Shown here one piece after another: positions 1-6,495 of a stretch of 10,028 bases of DNA. A program made the translations under genes and the position numbers. Under the pieces are notes generated by a model. That model searched no databases. It was not told the DNA's origin and saw only the letters and a list, made by a program, of their open reading frames with translations. This stretch comes from Desulfobacteraceae bacterium (GTDB lineage Bacteria > Desulfobacterota > Desulfobacteria > Desulfobacterales > Desulfobacteraceae). Position 1 is the first letter of the stretch. The number at the start of each line of letters is the position of its first letter. Location of the stretch: NCBI GenBank assembly GCA_024225895.1, contig JAAEMC010000077.1, positions 1-10,028 on the forward strand. The letters are read 5' to 3'.

Positions 1-1
1 A

Positions 2-442
2 TCTCAGACAGGTGCCAATGTATCCATTATGGATCAGTTAGGGTACTGGGTCTGTGTGATAGTCTTTTTGATTTTAAATGGTCATCACATCATGCTTTTG
101 GCCATGATCGAAAGCTTTCAGCTGGTACCCATTGGATTTTTTATGATGCACAATGCCATTCTGGTTAAAATTTTAGGAATGGGGTCGGATTTATTCATTC
201 TGGGTATAAAAATCGGGGCACCGGTAATTGCAGCCCTGGCATTTGTCAGTGTAGGGTTTGGCCTGACGGCGAAATTCTCGCCCCAGATGAATGTAATGAT
301 TGTGGCCTTCCCTTTAAAAATTATGGTAGGGCTTTTGTTGTTCGGGCTGGTGTTCCAGATTATTCTCATAGTCACAAGGGCATATATTTTAGAATTCAAG
401 GAATTATTGATGACGTTATTATATTATGCCGGTGGTAATTAA
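2..442 (+). CDS. fliR: Flagellar export gate protein FliR, C-terminal part (5' end outside window)
   Basis: FliR is an inner-membrane component of the flagellar type III export gate, forming the FliPQR core with FliP and FliQ, beneath the MS ring. The reading frame is open from base 2 with no stop before the ATG at 29, so the gene starts upstream; the ATG at 29 is an internal methionine. The fragment (about 146 residues) shows the family's C-terminal features: a hydrophobic helix leading into NGHHIMLLAMIESF, which matches the conserved NGHH/ESF region of FliR, then the LVPIG turn and two more long hydrophobic segments (about fragment residues 65-92 and 100-133). It ends at TAA 440-442, 23 bases before flhB, the usual fliR-flhB order. 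A non-flagellar type III homologue (SctT) is possible from the fragment alone, but the neighbours make it flagellar. Confidence 0.93.
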   Translation, partial: SQTGANVSIMDQLGYWVCVIVFLILNGHHIMLLAMIESFQLVPIGFFMMHNAILVKILGMGSDLFILGIKIGAPVIAALAFVSVGFGLTAKFSPQMNVMIVAFPLKIMVGLLLFGLVFQIILIVTRAYILEFKELLMTLLYYAGGN

Positions 443-465
443 TGGGGAGATTTTTAGGATAAGAT

Positions 466-1542
466 ATGGCTGAAGATCCGGAAAGTGGTGGAGAGAAAAC
501 CGAAGACGCAACCGGGCGAAAGCTCTCCAAGGCCAGGGAAGAGGGCCAGGTGGCAAAGAGTATTGAGATCGGTTCCGTATTCGTGCTTATTGCAGGGGTG
601 ACAGCGCTCTATTTTACATCTTCGCATATCTATGAAAATTTAGTTGGTGTGTTTCATCTCAATTTTAACTTTGACATTATCTTGAACCCCACCAATAACG
701 AAATTGTCCGGCTATTGGCTCATCATATAAAAGTCATTGTTATAATCTGTATCCCTGTCATGCTTGCCGTGGTGATCATAGGGCTGATCAGCAATTTTTT
801 CCAGGTCGGTTTTGTGATCTCCTGGAAGGCCCTGGAACCTAAACTGTCCCGTCTCAATCCCATTACGGGGTTTAAAAATAAATTCTCTTCCAGGGCAGTG
901 GTTGAGTTTATTAAAAATATTCTTAAGATCGCCATCATTTCCCTGGTGACATATTCTAATGTGAAAGCAGTATTTATTGAGATACAGCGACTGTATGACA
1001 ATAGTATTGGTTTTTCCCTTCTTTTTATTTTAAAGGTTTCTTTTTGGATTTTTATTAAGGTTTGTCTTATCATGATCGTCCTTGCGTTGATAGACTATGC
1101 TTACCAGAAATGGAAATTCTTAGATGACCAGAAAATGACCAAAAAAGAAGTAAAGGATGAAATGAAGCAGACCGAGGGTGATCCTCTGGTTAAATCAAGA
1201 ATCCGGCAGCTGCAGACTGAGGCGGCCCGCAAAAGAATGATGGCTGAGGTACCGGAAGCAGATGTGGTAGTCACCAATCCCACAAGGCTTGCCGTGGCCT
1301 TGAAATATGATGGACAAACCATGGATGCCCCCACGGTTACGGCAAAAGGAGCCGGCTCTGTGGCAAAAAATATTCGAAAAATTGCAAGGGAAAATGATAT
1401 TCCCCTGGTTGAGGATAAAGAGTTGGCCCAAAACTTGTATAGTAGTGTAGATATCGGCAGGGAAGTACCTATTGAACTTTTCCAGGCTGTGGCGGAAATA
1501 CTGGCGTATGTATACAAATTAAAGGGAAACAAGCAAAAATAG
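466..1542 (+). CDS. flhB: Flagellar export switch protein FlhB, with variant NPTR autocleavage motif
   Basis: FlhB is the membrane protein of the flagellar export apparatus that switches substrate specificity from rod/hook to filament proteins after cleaving itself between Asn and Pro of an NPTH motif. The 358-residue length is normal. The start MAEDPESGGEKTEDAT is typical and is preceded by AGGA at 456-459. Four hydrophobic segments lie at about residues 35-55, 86-112, 145-167 and 181-209. A charged linker (DDQKMTKKEVKDEMKQ) leads to the cytoplasmic domain VVTNPTRLAVALKYD. The cleavage pair N271-P272-T273 is present, but residue 274 is Arg where the family has His, which may slow or alter cleavage. 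The C-terminal domain ends normally (EVPIELFQAVAEILAYVYKLKG), so the gene looks intact. It lies between fliR and flhA. Confidence 0.96.
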   Translation: MAEDPESGGEKTEDATGRKLSKAREEGQVAKSIEIGSVFVLIAGVTALYFTSSHIYENLVGVFHLNFNFDIILNPTNNEIVRLLAHHIKVIVIICIPVMLAVVIIGLISNFFQVGFVISWKALEPKLSRLNPITGFKNKFSSRAVVEFIKNILKIAIISLVTYSNVKAVFIEIQRLYDNSIGFSLLFILKVSFWIFIKVCLIMIVLALIDYAYQKWKFLDDQKMTKKEVKDEMKQTEGDPLVKSRIRQLQTEAARKRMMAEVPEADVVVTNPTRLAVALKYDGQTMDAPTVTAKGAGSVAKNIRKIARENDIPLVEDKELAQNLYSSVDIGREVPIELFQAVAEILAYVYKLKGNKQK

Positions 1543-1554
1543 TGACTGACAGTT

Positions 1555-1587
1555 TTTTGACGCAAGCGTCAAAATAATTTTTATTTT
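1555..1587 (+). terminator. Hairpin with T-rich tail between flhB and flhA (weak terminator/attenuator or RNA-processing site)
   Basis: A perfect 8-bp inverted repeat, TTTTGACG at 1555-1562 and CGTCAAAA at 1567-1574, encloses a CAAG loop and is followed by a T-rich run (TAATTTTTATTTT, 1575-1587). It begins 12 bases after the flhB stop and ends 9 bases before the flhA start, just ahead of the GGAG ribosome site at 1588. The stem has only four G-C pairs, so it is more likely a partial terminator, attenuator or mRNA stability element than a full stop within the operon. The A-rich/T-rich symmetry could act on either strand. Function is inferred from shape only. Confidence 0.45.
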
Positions 1588-1596
1588 GGAGAGACA

Positions 1597-3699
1597 ATGG
1601 CAGAAGAAAATACAGGAATTTTAACAACCATAAAGCAGGAGTCCTCGGATATTCTTATGGTTGTTGCCTTTATCGGTATCCTCATGGCCATGATCCTGCC
1701 CCTGCATCCCATTGTGCTCGACTTTTTTTTAGCGCTCAATATTTCCTTTGCCATTGTGGTGTTGATCACCACCATGTATACCACAACTCCCCTGGAATTT
1801 GCCATTTTCCCCTCCCTTTTGCTGGTTCTGACATTATTCCGGCTTTCCTTGAATGTGGCTTCCACCCGCCTGATCCTGTTGCACGGGAATGAAGGCCCCC
1901 TTGCAGCCGGTGCCATTATCAAATCATTCGGTAGTTTTGTGGTAGGGGGTAATTATGTAGTGGGCTTGATCATATTTATCATCCTTGTATTGATAAATTT
2001 TCTGGTTATCACCAAAGGTTCGGGCAGGATCGCTGAAGTTGCCGCGCGGTTTACCCTTGATGCCATGCCGGGCAAGCAGATGGCTATTGATGCAGATTTA
2101 AATGCCGGTATGATTGATGAAGTTGAAGCAGGGGAGCGGCGCTTGGCCATTGCCAGGGAATCAGAATTCCATGGGGCCATGGATGGTGCCAGCAAGTTTG
2201 TGAGAGGTGATGCTGTTGCGGGTATCGTCATTACCTTGATTAATATTGTCGGCGGGTTCGTCATCGGTGTGCTCCAGCAGGGCATGGCCATGGATGAAGC
2301 CCTTGCCAATTACACCCTTTTGACAGTTGGAGATGGTTTGGTCTCACAGATTCCGGCATTGCTGGTGTCTGCAGCAGCCGGTCTTCTGGTCTCCCGGTCC
2401 GGCTCGGAAATGAAAATGGGCAAGGAATTTGCCAAGCACCTTTTATCCAGTTCCACACCGGTTTTCATAGGTTCGGTCATTATTTTCTGCATGGGACTTA
2501 TTCCGGGCCTTCCTTCCATACCTTTTATGACCCTGGGATTGGTTCTGGGCACATTGGCATGGTACTTTTTGAGGGATGAAGAAGCTGTAAAGAAAGAAGC
2601 ACAAATTGAAGCTAGCGCCGCTGCCGAAGAAGAAGAGGCGGTTGGGGCCCCGGAAGATGTGGATCACTTGTTAACACTGGATACCATCGAACTTGAGGTG
2701 GGATACGGGTTGATCCCTCTGGTGGATAAGCAGCAGGACGGCACTCTTCTGGGTAGGATACGTGCCATTAGAAGGCAGTTCGCCACCGAGATGGGTATTA
2801 TAATTCCCCCTATTCATATCAGGGATAACCTGAATCTTGCACCGGCTCAATACAGGGTGATGATCAAGGGGGTTGATGCGGCCGGTAGCGAATTGATGGT
2901 CAACCATTATCTTGCCATGGACCCGGGAGGCACAGCCCAGACGATTGATGGTATTGAAACTGTTGAACCGGCCTTTAACCTGCCTGCGTTGTGGATTCCC
3001 ATGGAACGGGAAGAAGAAGCTAAATTTGCCGGGTATACCGTAGTTGATAATTCCACTGTAATTGCCACTCACTTAACGGAAATTGTGAGGAACAATGCCT
3101 ATGACCTTCTGGGCCGCCAGGATGTCCAGCACCTTATGGACAATCTGTCCAAGTCCAATCCCAAGGCAGTGGAAGAGCTGGTACCCAATCTTCTTTCCGT
3201 GGGTGTCGTGCAAAAGGTTCTTCAAAATCTCTTGCGCGAGCGTATCTCCATCCGTGACTTTTTGACCATTGTTGAAACCCTGGCGGATTTTGCGCCCATG
3301 GGCAAAGATCCGGATCTTTTAACCGAATATGTCAGGCAACGGCTTTCCAGGGGAATGCTGGCACCGTATCTGCAGGATGGCAAACTTTTGCAGATTTTAA
3401 CCCTTGAGCGGTCCCTTGAAGAGCTGCTTCAAAAGAATGTCAAACATACAGAGCATGGGGTATACCTGGCCCTTGATCCCTCCATGGTGGAAAAAGTTGT
3501 TAATGCCGTGGCTGCTGAAGTAGAAAAGCAGATCGTCTTGAATGTCCAGCCCGTGATCATGACCACCCCCACGGTGCGGCGGCATTTCAGGAAATTGATA
3601 GAGCCTTCCTTACCAACCGTTTTTGTAGTATCCCATGCTGAAATTGCAGATGATATCAACCTCCAGGCAAGTGGAAAGGTGAGCTTAAACGATGAATAG
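1597..3699 (+). CDS. flhA: Flagellar export gate protein FlhA
   Basis: FlhA forms the nonameric ring of the flagellar type III export gate. It conducts protons through its membrane part and docks chaperone-substrate complexes through its large cytoplasmic domain. The 700-residue length is typical. The N-terminal half (to about residue 325) holds about eight hydrophobic helices and the FHIPEP-family signature RFTLDAMPGKQMAIDADLNAG at residues 151-171, with the conserved acidic residues. An acidic, Ala/Glu-rich linker (about residues 328-355) leads into the cytoplasmic domain, beginning near LDTIELEVGYGLIPLVD and ending in the expected PTVRRHFRKLIEP / VVSHAEI region. The start is supported by GGAG at 1588-1591, five bases upstream. 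The end overlaps flhF by 8 bases, suggesting translational coupling. No sign of damage. Confidence 0.98.
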   Translation: MAEENTGILTTIKQESSDILMVVAFIGILMAMILPLHPIVLDFFLALNISFAIVVLITTMYTTTPLEFAIFPSLLLVLTLFRLSLNVASTRLILLHGNEGPLAAGAIIKSFGSFVVGGNYVVGLIIFIILVLINFLVITKGSGRIAEVAARFTLDAMPGKQMAIDADLNAGMIDEVEAGERRLAIARESEFHGAMDGASKFVRGDAVAGIVITLINIVGGFVIGVLQQGMAMDEALANYTLLTVGDGLVSQIPALLVSAAAGLLVSRSGSEMKMGKEFAKHLLSSSTPVFIGSVIIFCMGLIPGLPSIPFMTLGLVLGTLAWYFLRDEEAVKKEAQIEASAAAEEEEAVGAPEDVDHLLTLDTIELEVGYGLIPLVDKQQDGTLLGRIRAIRRQFATEMGIIIPPIHIRDNLNLAPAQYRVMIKGVDAAGSELMVNHYLAMDPGGTAQTIDGIETVEPAFNLPALWIPMEREEEAKFAGYTVVDNSTVIATHLTEIVRNNAYDLLGRQDVQHLMDNLSKSNPKAVEELVPNLLSVGVVQKVLQNLLRERISIRDFLTIVETLADFAPMGKDPDLLTEYVRQRLSRGMLAPYLQDGKLLQILTLERSLEELLQKNVKHTEHGVYLALDPSMVEKVVNAVAAEVEKQIVLNVQPVIMTTPTVRRHFRKLIEPSLPTVFVVSHAEIADDINLQASGKVSLNDE

Positions 3700-4813
3700 A
3701 AAAGTATTTAAAGCCGAAAACATCCAGGATGCCATTGTCAGTATTAAAGAGGAGCTGGGAAATGATGCCATGATTCTTTCCACAAGGAAGATTCCCAAAA
3801 GCCCTCTGGATCCCTATGCCAGGGATATGTTTGAAGTGGAAGCGGCAGTAGGGGCCGCCGAGCCTGCCCAACCGGATAAGAGAGCCGGTAATGCAGACAA
3901 CCACAGTCTTGCAGAGGCGTTAAAAGATGATATTGCAGATATCAAGGATATGATTTCCATTGCGGGTTTTGGCAATGGCATGCAGAATATGGTCTGCAAT
4001 CATTTTGAATCGGTTGGAGTGCTGGCTGCATTATTACGGGCAGGTGTGAGTGAAAAAATGGCCTGCGCCCTGATTCAAAAAGCAAGCATCTCAATGGATG
4101 AAAATGCAATTGAAGGATCCAAGATCAAATCCTTGAAAAAATATGTGATGCGCCAATGTTTAAAATTATTGGAGACCAGGGACTTTTTTAGCCGGGACAA
4201 CCGGTCAGGTGTTCCCCATGTGGCCGCTTTTGTCGGGCCGACCGGGGTGGGAAAAACAACCACTATTGCAAAGCTTGCTGCATATTTGTCGTACTCACGG
4301 AAGATGAAGGTGGGGATGATCTCCATCGACAACTACCGCGTGGGTGCCTTTGAACAGCTCAAGGCCTATGCTTCCATTATGGGATTGTTCTGTGTGCCTG
4401 CCTTCAGCAAAGAGGACCTTAAAGTGGCATTGGACAGGATGAAATCAATGGATATCGTACTGATTGACACTGCAGGCCACAGCCATTTTGATCATGAAAA
4501 AATCACTGAGATTTCCCAATTGATTCAAACTGATTTTAGGATTTCTGTTCATTTGGTCTTGAGTGTTACATCGGATTTTATTAATATGAAAGAAGCGACA
4601 TCAGCTTTTTCCGTACTTAATCCTGAAACTTATGTATTTACAAAGATTGATGAAACTAAAAGATGCGGAAAGATACTGGATCAGGTCAGCGATGTAAAAC
4701 TGCCGGTATCCCTGGTGACAAACGGGCAAAGAGTGCCTGAGGATTTAATTGTTCCGGACAGGCGGACGTTATTGAGAATCATGCTGGAAAAGGGAACCAA
4801 AGGAGACAATTAA
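3692..4813 (+). CDS. flhF: SRP-family GTPase FlhF (flagellar placement)
   Basis: FlhF is a signal-recognition-particle-type GTPase that, with FlhG, sets the number and (usually polar) position of flagella at the inner membrane. The 373-residue protein has a short N-terminal B domain (MNRKVFKAENIQDAI...ELGNDAMILSTRK), a variable acidic region (about 45-85), a helical N domain (about 95-170) and the G domain. The P-loop GPTGVGKT is at residues 182-189, followed by TTIAKLA. ISIDNYRVGAFEQLK fits the G2 region, DTAGH at 259-263 the G3, TKIDET the G4 and TNGQRVPEDL the G5/closing loop. G3 normally reads DTAGR in this family, so His263 is unusual. The ATG lies inside the end of flhA, with AGGTGAG at 3677-3683 upstream. 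flhG follows directly, forming the standard flhF-flhG pair. Confidence 0.96.
   Translation: MNRKVFKAENIQDAIVSIKEELGNDAMILSTRKIPKSPLDPYARDMFEVEAAVGAAEPAQPDKRAGNADNHSLAEALKDDIADIKDMISIAGFGNGMQNMVCNHFESVGVLAALLRAGVSEKMACALIQKASISMDENAIEGSKIKSLKKYVMRQCLKLLETRDFFSRDNRSGVPHVAAFVGPTGVGKTTTIAKLAAYLSYSRKMKVGMISIDNYRVGAFEQLKAYASIMGLFCVPAFSKEDLKVALDRMKSMDIVLIDTAGHSHFDHEKITEISQLIQTDFRISVHLVLSVTSDFINMKEATSAFSVLNPETYVFTKIDETKRCGKILDQVSDVKLPVSLVTNGQRVPEDLIVPDRRTLLRIMLEKGTKGDN
4801..4805 (+). promoter_or_regulatory. Ribosome-binding site that fixes the TTG start of flhG
   Basis: AGGAG (within AAAGGAG) lies inside the last codons of flhF, eight bases before a TTG at 4814. The TTG follows the flhF stop codon with no gap. 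The spacing is ideal for that TTG, while the first in-frame ATG (4880) is 22 codons further on. The peptide gained by using TTG contains the DQAxGLR motif characteristic of FlhG, so this site decides the start. Confidence 0.75.
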
Positions 4814-5707
4814 TTGGATCAGGCAAAAGGGTTACGAAATATTGTCAAGAAAGATGCATTAATTAAAAAAGAGGCGTTTATGGCATCGGAAAATAGAAAA
4901 TATCCCAGGGTTATCGCTGTTACCAGCGGAAAAGGCGGGGTGGGCAAAACAAATATTGTCGGCAATATGGCGGTGGCATTGAGCCGGGCAGGCAAAAGGG
5001 TGGTCATTATTGATGCAGATGTGGGACTTGCCAATATTGATATTATTTTTAACCTGCGGCCCCAGTATAGTATCCGGCATGTGGTTTCTTCTGAAATGAG
5101 TTTACAAGAAGTGATGGTTACAACTGACCACGGGATATCCATTATCCCTGGAGGGTCGGGGTTTGCGGATCTCACCCAGCTTTCAGAAGGAGAAAAGCTG
5201 AACCTGATCGGCGAATTTGAAGCCCTGGCTGATATCTCGGATGTCATCTTTGTGGATACTGGTGCGGGGATCTCTTCCAATGTCTTGTATTTTAATTCCA
5301 CATCAGATGAATGTATTGTCATTGCCACCAAGGAACCGACATCCATCACAGATGCCTATGCATTGATGAAAGTGATGTCACAGCAGCATGACAGCAAGTA
5401 TTTCAAACTCATTGTCAATATGGTGGATAATGAAAAAGAGGCCAAAAGGGTGTATGCTGCTTTGAGCAGCGCATTGGATAAATTTTTAAAGGATGTGGTA
5501 TTGGAATATGCAGGATTTATTCCCTTTGATCCCCACTTGCAGAAAGCCGTTCAAAAAAGGGGCCTTATCATGGATTTGCATCCTTTGTCCCCGGCCTCAA
5601 AAGCAATGGAAGATCTCGCAGTGAACCTGGTCAACACAACAAGGCGCCCGCATTCCCAGGGGAATTTGAAGTTTTTTGTAAATAAGATGCTCGGGGTAGC
5701 CAACTAA
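4814..5707 (+). CDS. flhG: MinD-type ATPase FlhG (FleN/YlxH), flagellar number regulator
   Basis: FlhG is a MinD/ParA-type ATPase that limits flagellar number and stimulates the FlhF GTPase. The 297-residue protein starts with TTG, giving MDQAKGLRNIV; the N-terminal DQAxGLR element is known in the family as the FlhF-activating peptide. The deviant Walker A motif KGGVGKT is at residues 40-46. VVIIDADVGLANIDIIFNL covers the switch I region, and VIFVDTGAGISSNVL the switch II/Walker B region, with Gly/Ala spacing as in MinD. The C-terminus (NLKFFVNKMLGVAN) could form the amphipathic membrane-binding helix typical of MinD-like proteins. The gene directly abuts flhF and ends inside a 9-base tandem repeat just before fliA. 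No defects seen. Confidence 0.96.
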   Translation: MDQAKGLRNIVKKDALIKKEAFMASENRKYPRVIAVTSGKGGVGKTNIVGNMAVALSRAGKRVVIIDADVGLANIDIIFNLRPQYSIRHVVSSEMSLQEVMVTTDHGISIIPGGSGFADLTQLSEGEKLNLIGEFEALADISDVIFVDTGAGISSNVLYFNSTSDECIVIATKEPTSITDAYALMKVMSQQHDSKYFKLIVNMVDNEKEAKRVYAALSSALDKFLKDVVLEYAGFIPFDPHLQKAVQKRGLIMDLHPLSPASKAMEDLAVNLVNTTRRPHSQGNLKFFVNKMLGVAN

Positions 5708-5717
5708 ACCAACTAAA
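5700..5717 (+). repeat. 9-base tandem duplication over the flhG stop codon
   Basis: CCAACTAAA occurs twice in direct tandem (5700-5708 and 5709-5717). The first copy contains the last codons and TAA stop of flhG; the second is in the flhG-fliA gap and runs into the only purine-rich candidate ribosome site for fliA (AAAGGA, 5715-5720). It looks like a replication-slippage duplication and may have changed the spacing between flhG and fliA. Confidence 0.7.
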
Positions 5718-5734
5718 GGAAACGCGAACATAAT

Positions 5735-6478
5735 ATGGAAAAACATGCAGCACATAGTCAGGATTATGAAAAATGGCGTGAAAAAAATATCCTGGAGTAT
5801 GCCTACCTTGTAAAGTATATTGCTGCACGATTTGCCATGCGTCTGCCGTCTACTGTATTTTTTGATGAATTGGTCTCTGCCGGGTCCTTAGGATTGATTG
5901 ACGCTGTGGATAAATTTGACCCGGATAAACATGTAAGTCTTAAAACCTATGCCCAGTACCGGATCAAGGGCGCTATCTTAGATGAACTGCGCAGCATGGA
6001 TAAGTATTCCAGATCAATGCGAAAAAAAATCCAGGATATTACCAAGGCAGTGAAAAGGATTGAAGATGAAAAGGGCACATCGGCAACAGACATGGAAGTA
6101 TCCCAGGAACTCGGTATAGGGCTCAATGATTACTATAATATACTGACAGATATCCATCGATCTTCTGTGTTGAGCCTGGATGAATTTATTAAAACAAAGA
6201 AAAATGATGCCTCATCCAACACCAGGTTTCAGTCTGGCATTAAAGGAGATGACAATCCTGCCGATCGGTTTGATAGAAAGGAAATTAAACTAATGCTCGT
6301 CCAAACCATACAAACATTGAGTGAAAAAGAGCAGATGGTGGTTTCTCTTTATTATTACGATGAATTGACATTAAAAGAGATTGGTGAAGTCCTTTCCTTG
6401 ACAGAATCCAGGATTTGCCAGATACACACGGCTATCCTGATTAAATTGAAAGCCAGGCTTCAAAATTATTTCAACTAA
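5735..6478 (+). CDS. fliA: Flagellar sigma factor (FliA/WhiG-type sigma-28) with unusual region 2.4/3.0 segment
   Basis: This sigma factor directs RNA polymerase to late flagellar and chemotaxis promoters. The 247-residue size fits. Region 2 covers about residues 20-88: the core-binding part includes LVSAGSLGLIDAVDKFDP, followed by the -10-recognition helix in YRIKGAILDELRSMD. Region 3 follows (about 93-150, including IEDEKGTSATDMEVSQELG). Region 4 (about 196-247) carries the -35 helix-turn-helix LTLKEIGEVLSLTESRICQI. Where the family reads DWxPRSxR, this protein has D89-K-Y-S-R-S-M-R, so the conserved Trp and Pro are missing. Promoter recognition could be shifted. The start ATG has only a distant purine-rich site (AAAGGA, 14 bases upstream), suggesting modest translation or dependence on flhG translation. 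It completes the common flhF-flhG-fliA order. A related WhiG-type function is possible but less likely here. Confidence 0.92.
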   Translation: MEKHAAHSQDYEKWREKNILEYAYLVKYIAARFAMRLPSTVFFDELVSAGSLGLIDAVDKFDPDKHVSLKTYAQYRIKGAILDELRSMDKYSRSMRKKIQDITKAVKRIEDEKGTSATDMEVSQELGIGLNDYYNILTDIHRSSVLSLDEFIKTKKNDASSNTRFQSGIKGDDNPADRFDRKEIKLMLVQTIQTLSEKEQMVVSLYYYDELTLKEIGEVLSLTESRICQIHTAILIKLKARLQNYFN

Positions 6479-6495
6479 AAGAAGAGGTCTGAAAA

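Noticed and set aside
29..442. A complete short membrane protein starting at ATG 29
   Set aside because: The frame is open upstream to the window edge and the upstream residues (SQTGANVSI) fit FliR, so this is an internal Met of a truncated gene.
4819..5349. 176-codon minus-strand open frame opposite flhG
   Set aside because: It lies fully antisense to a clearly conserved MinD-type ATPase, and its composition looks like a shadow; the same holds for the other minus-strand frames across the window.
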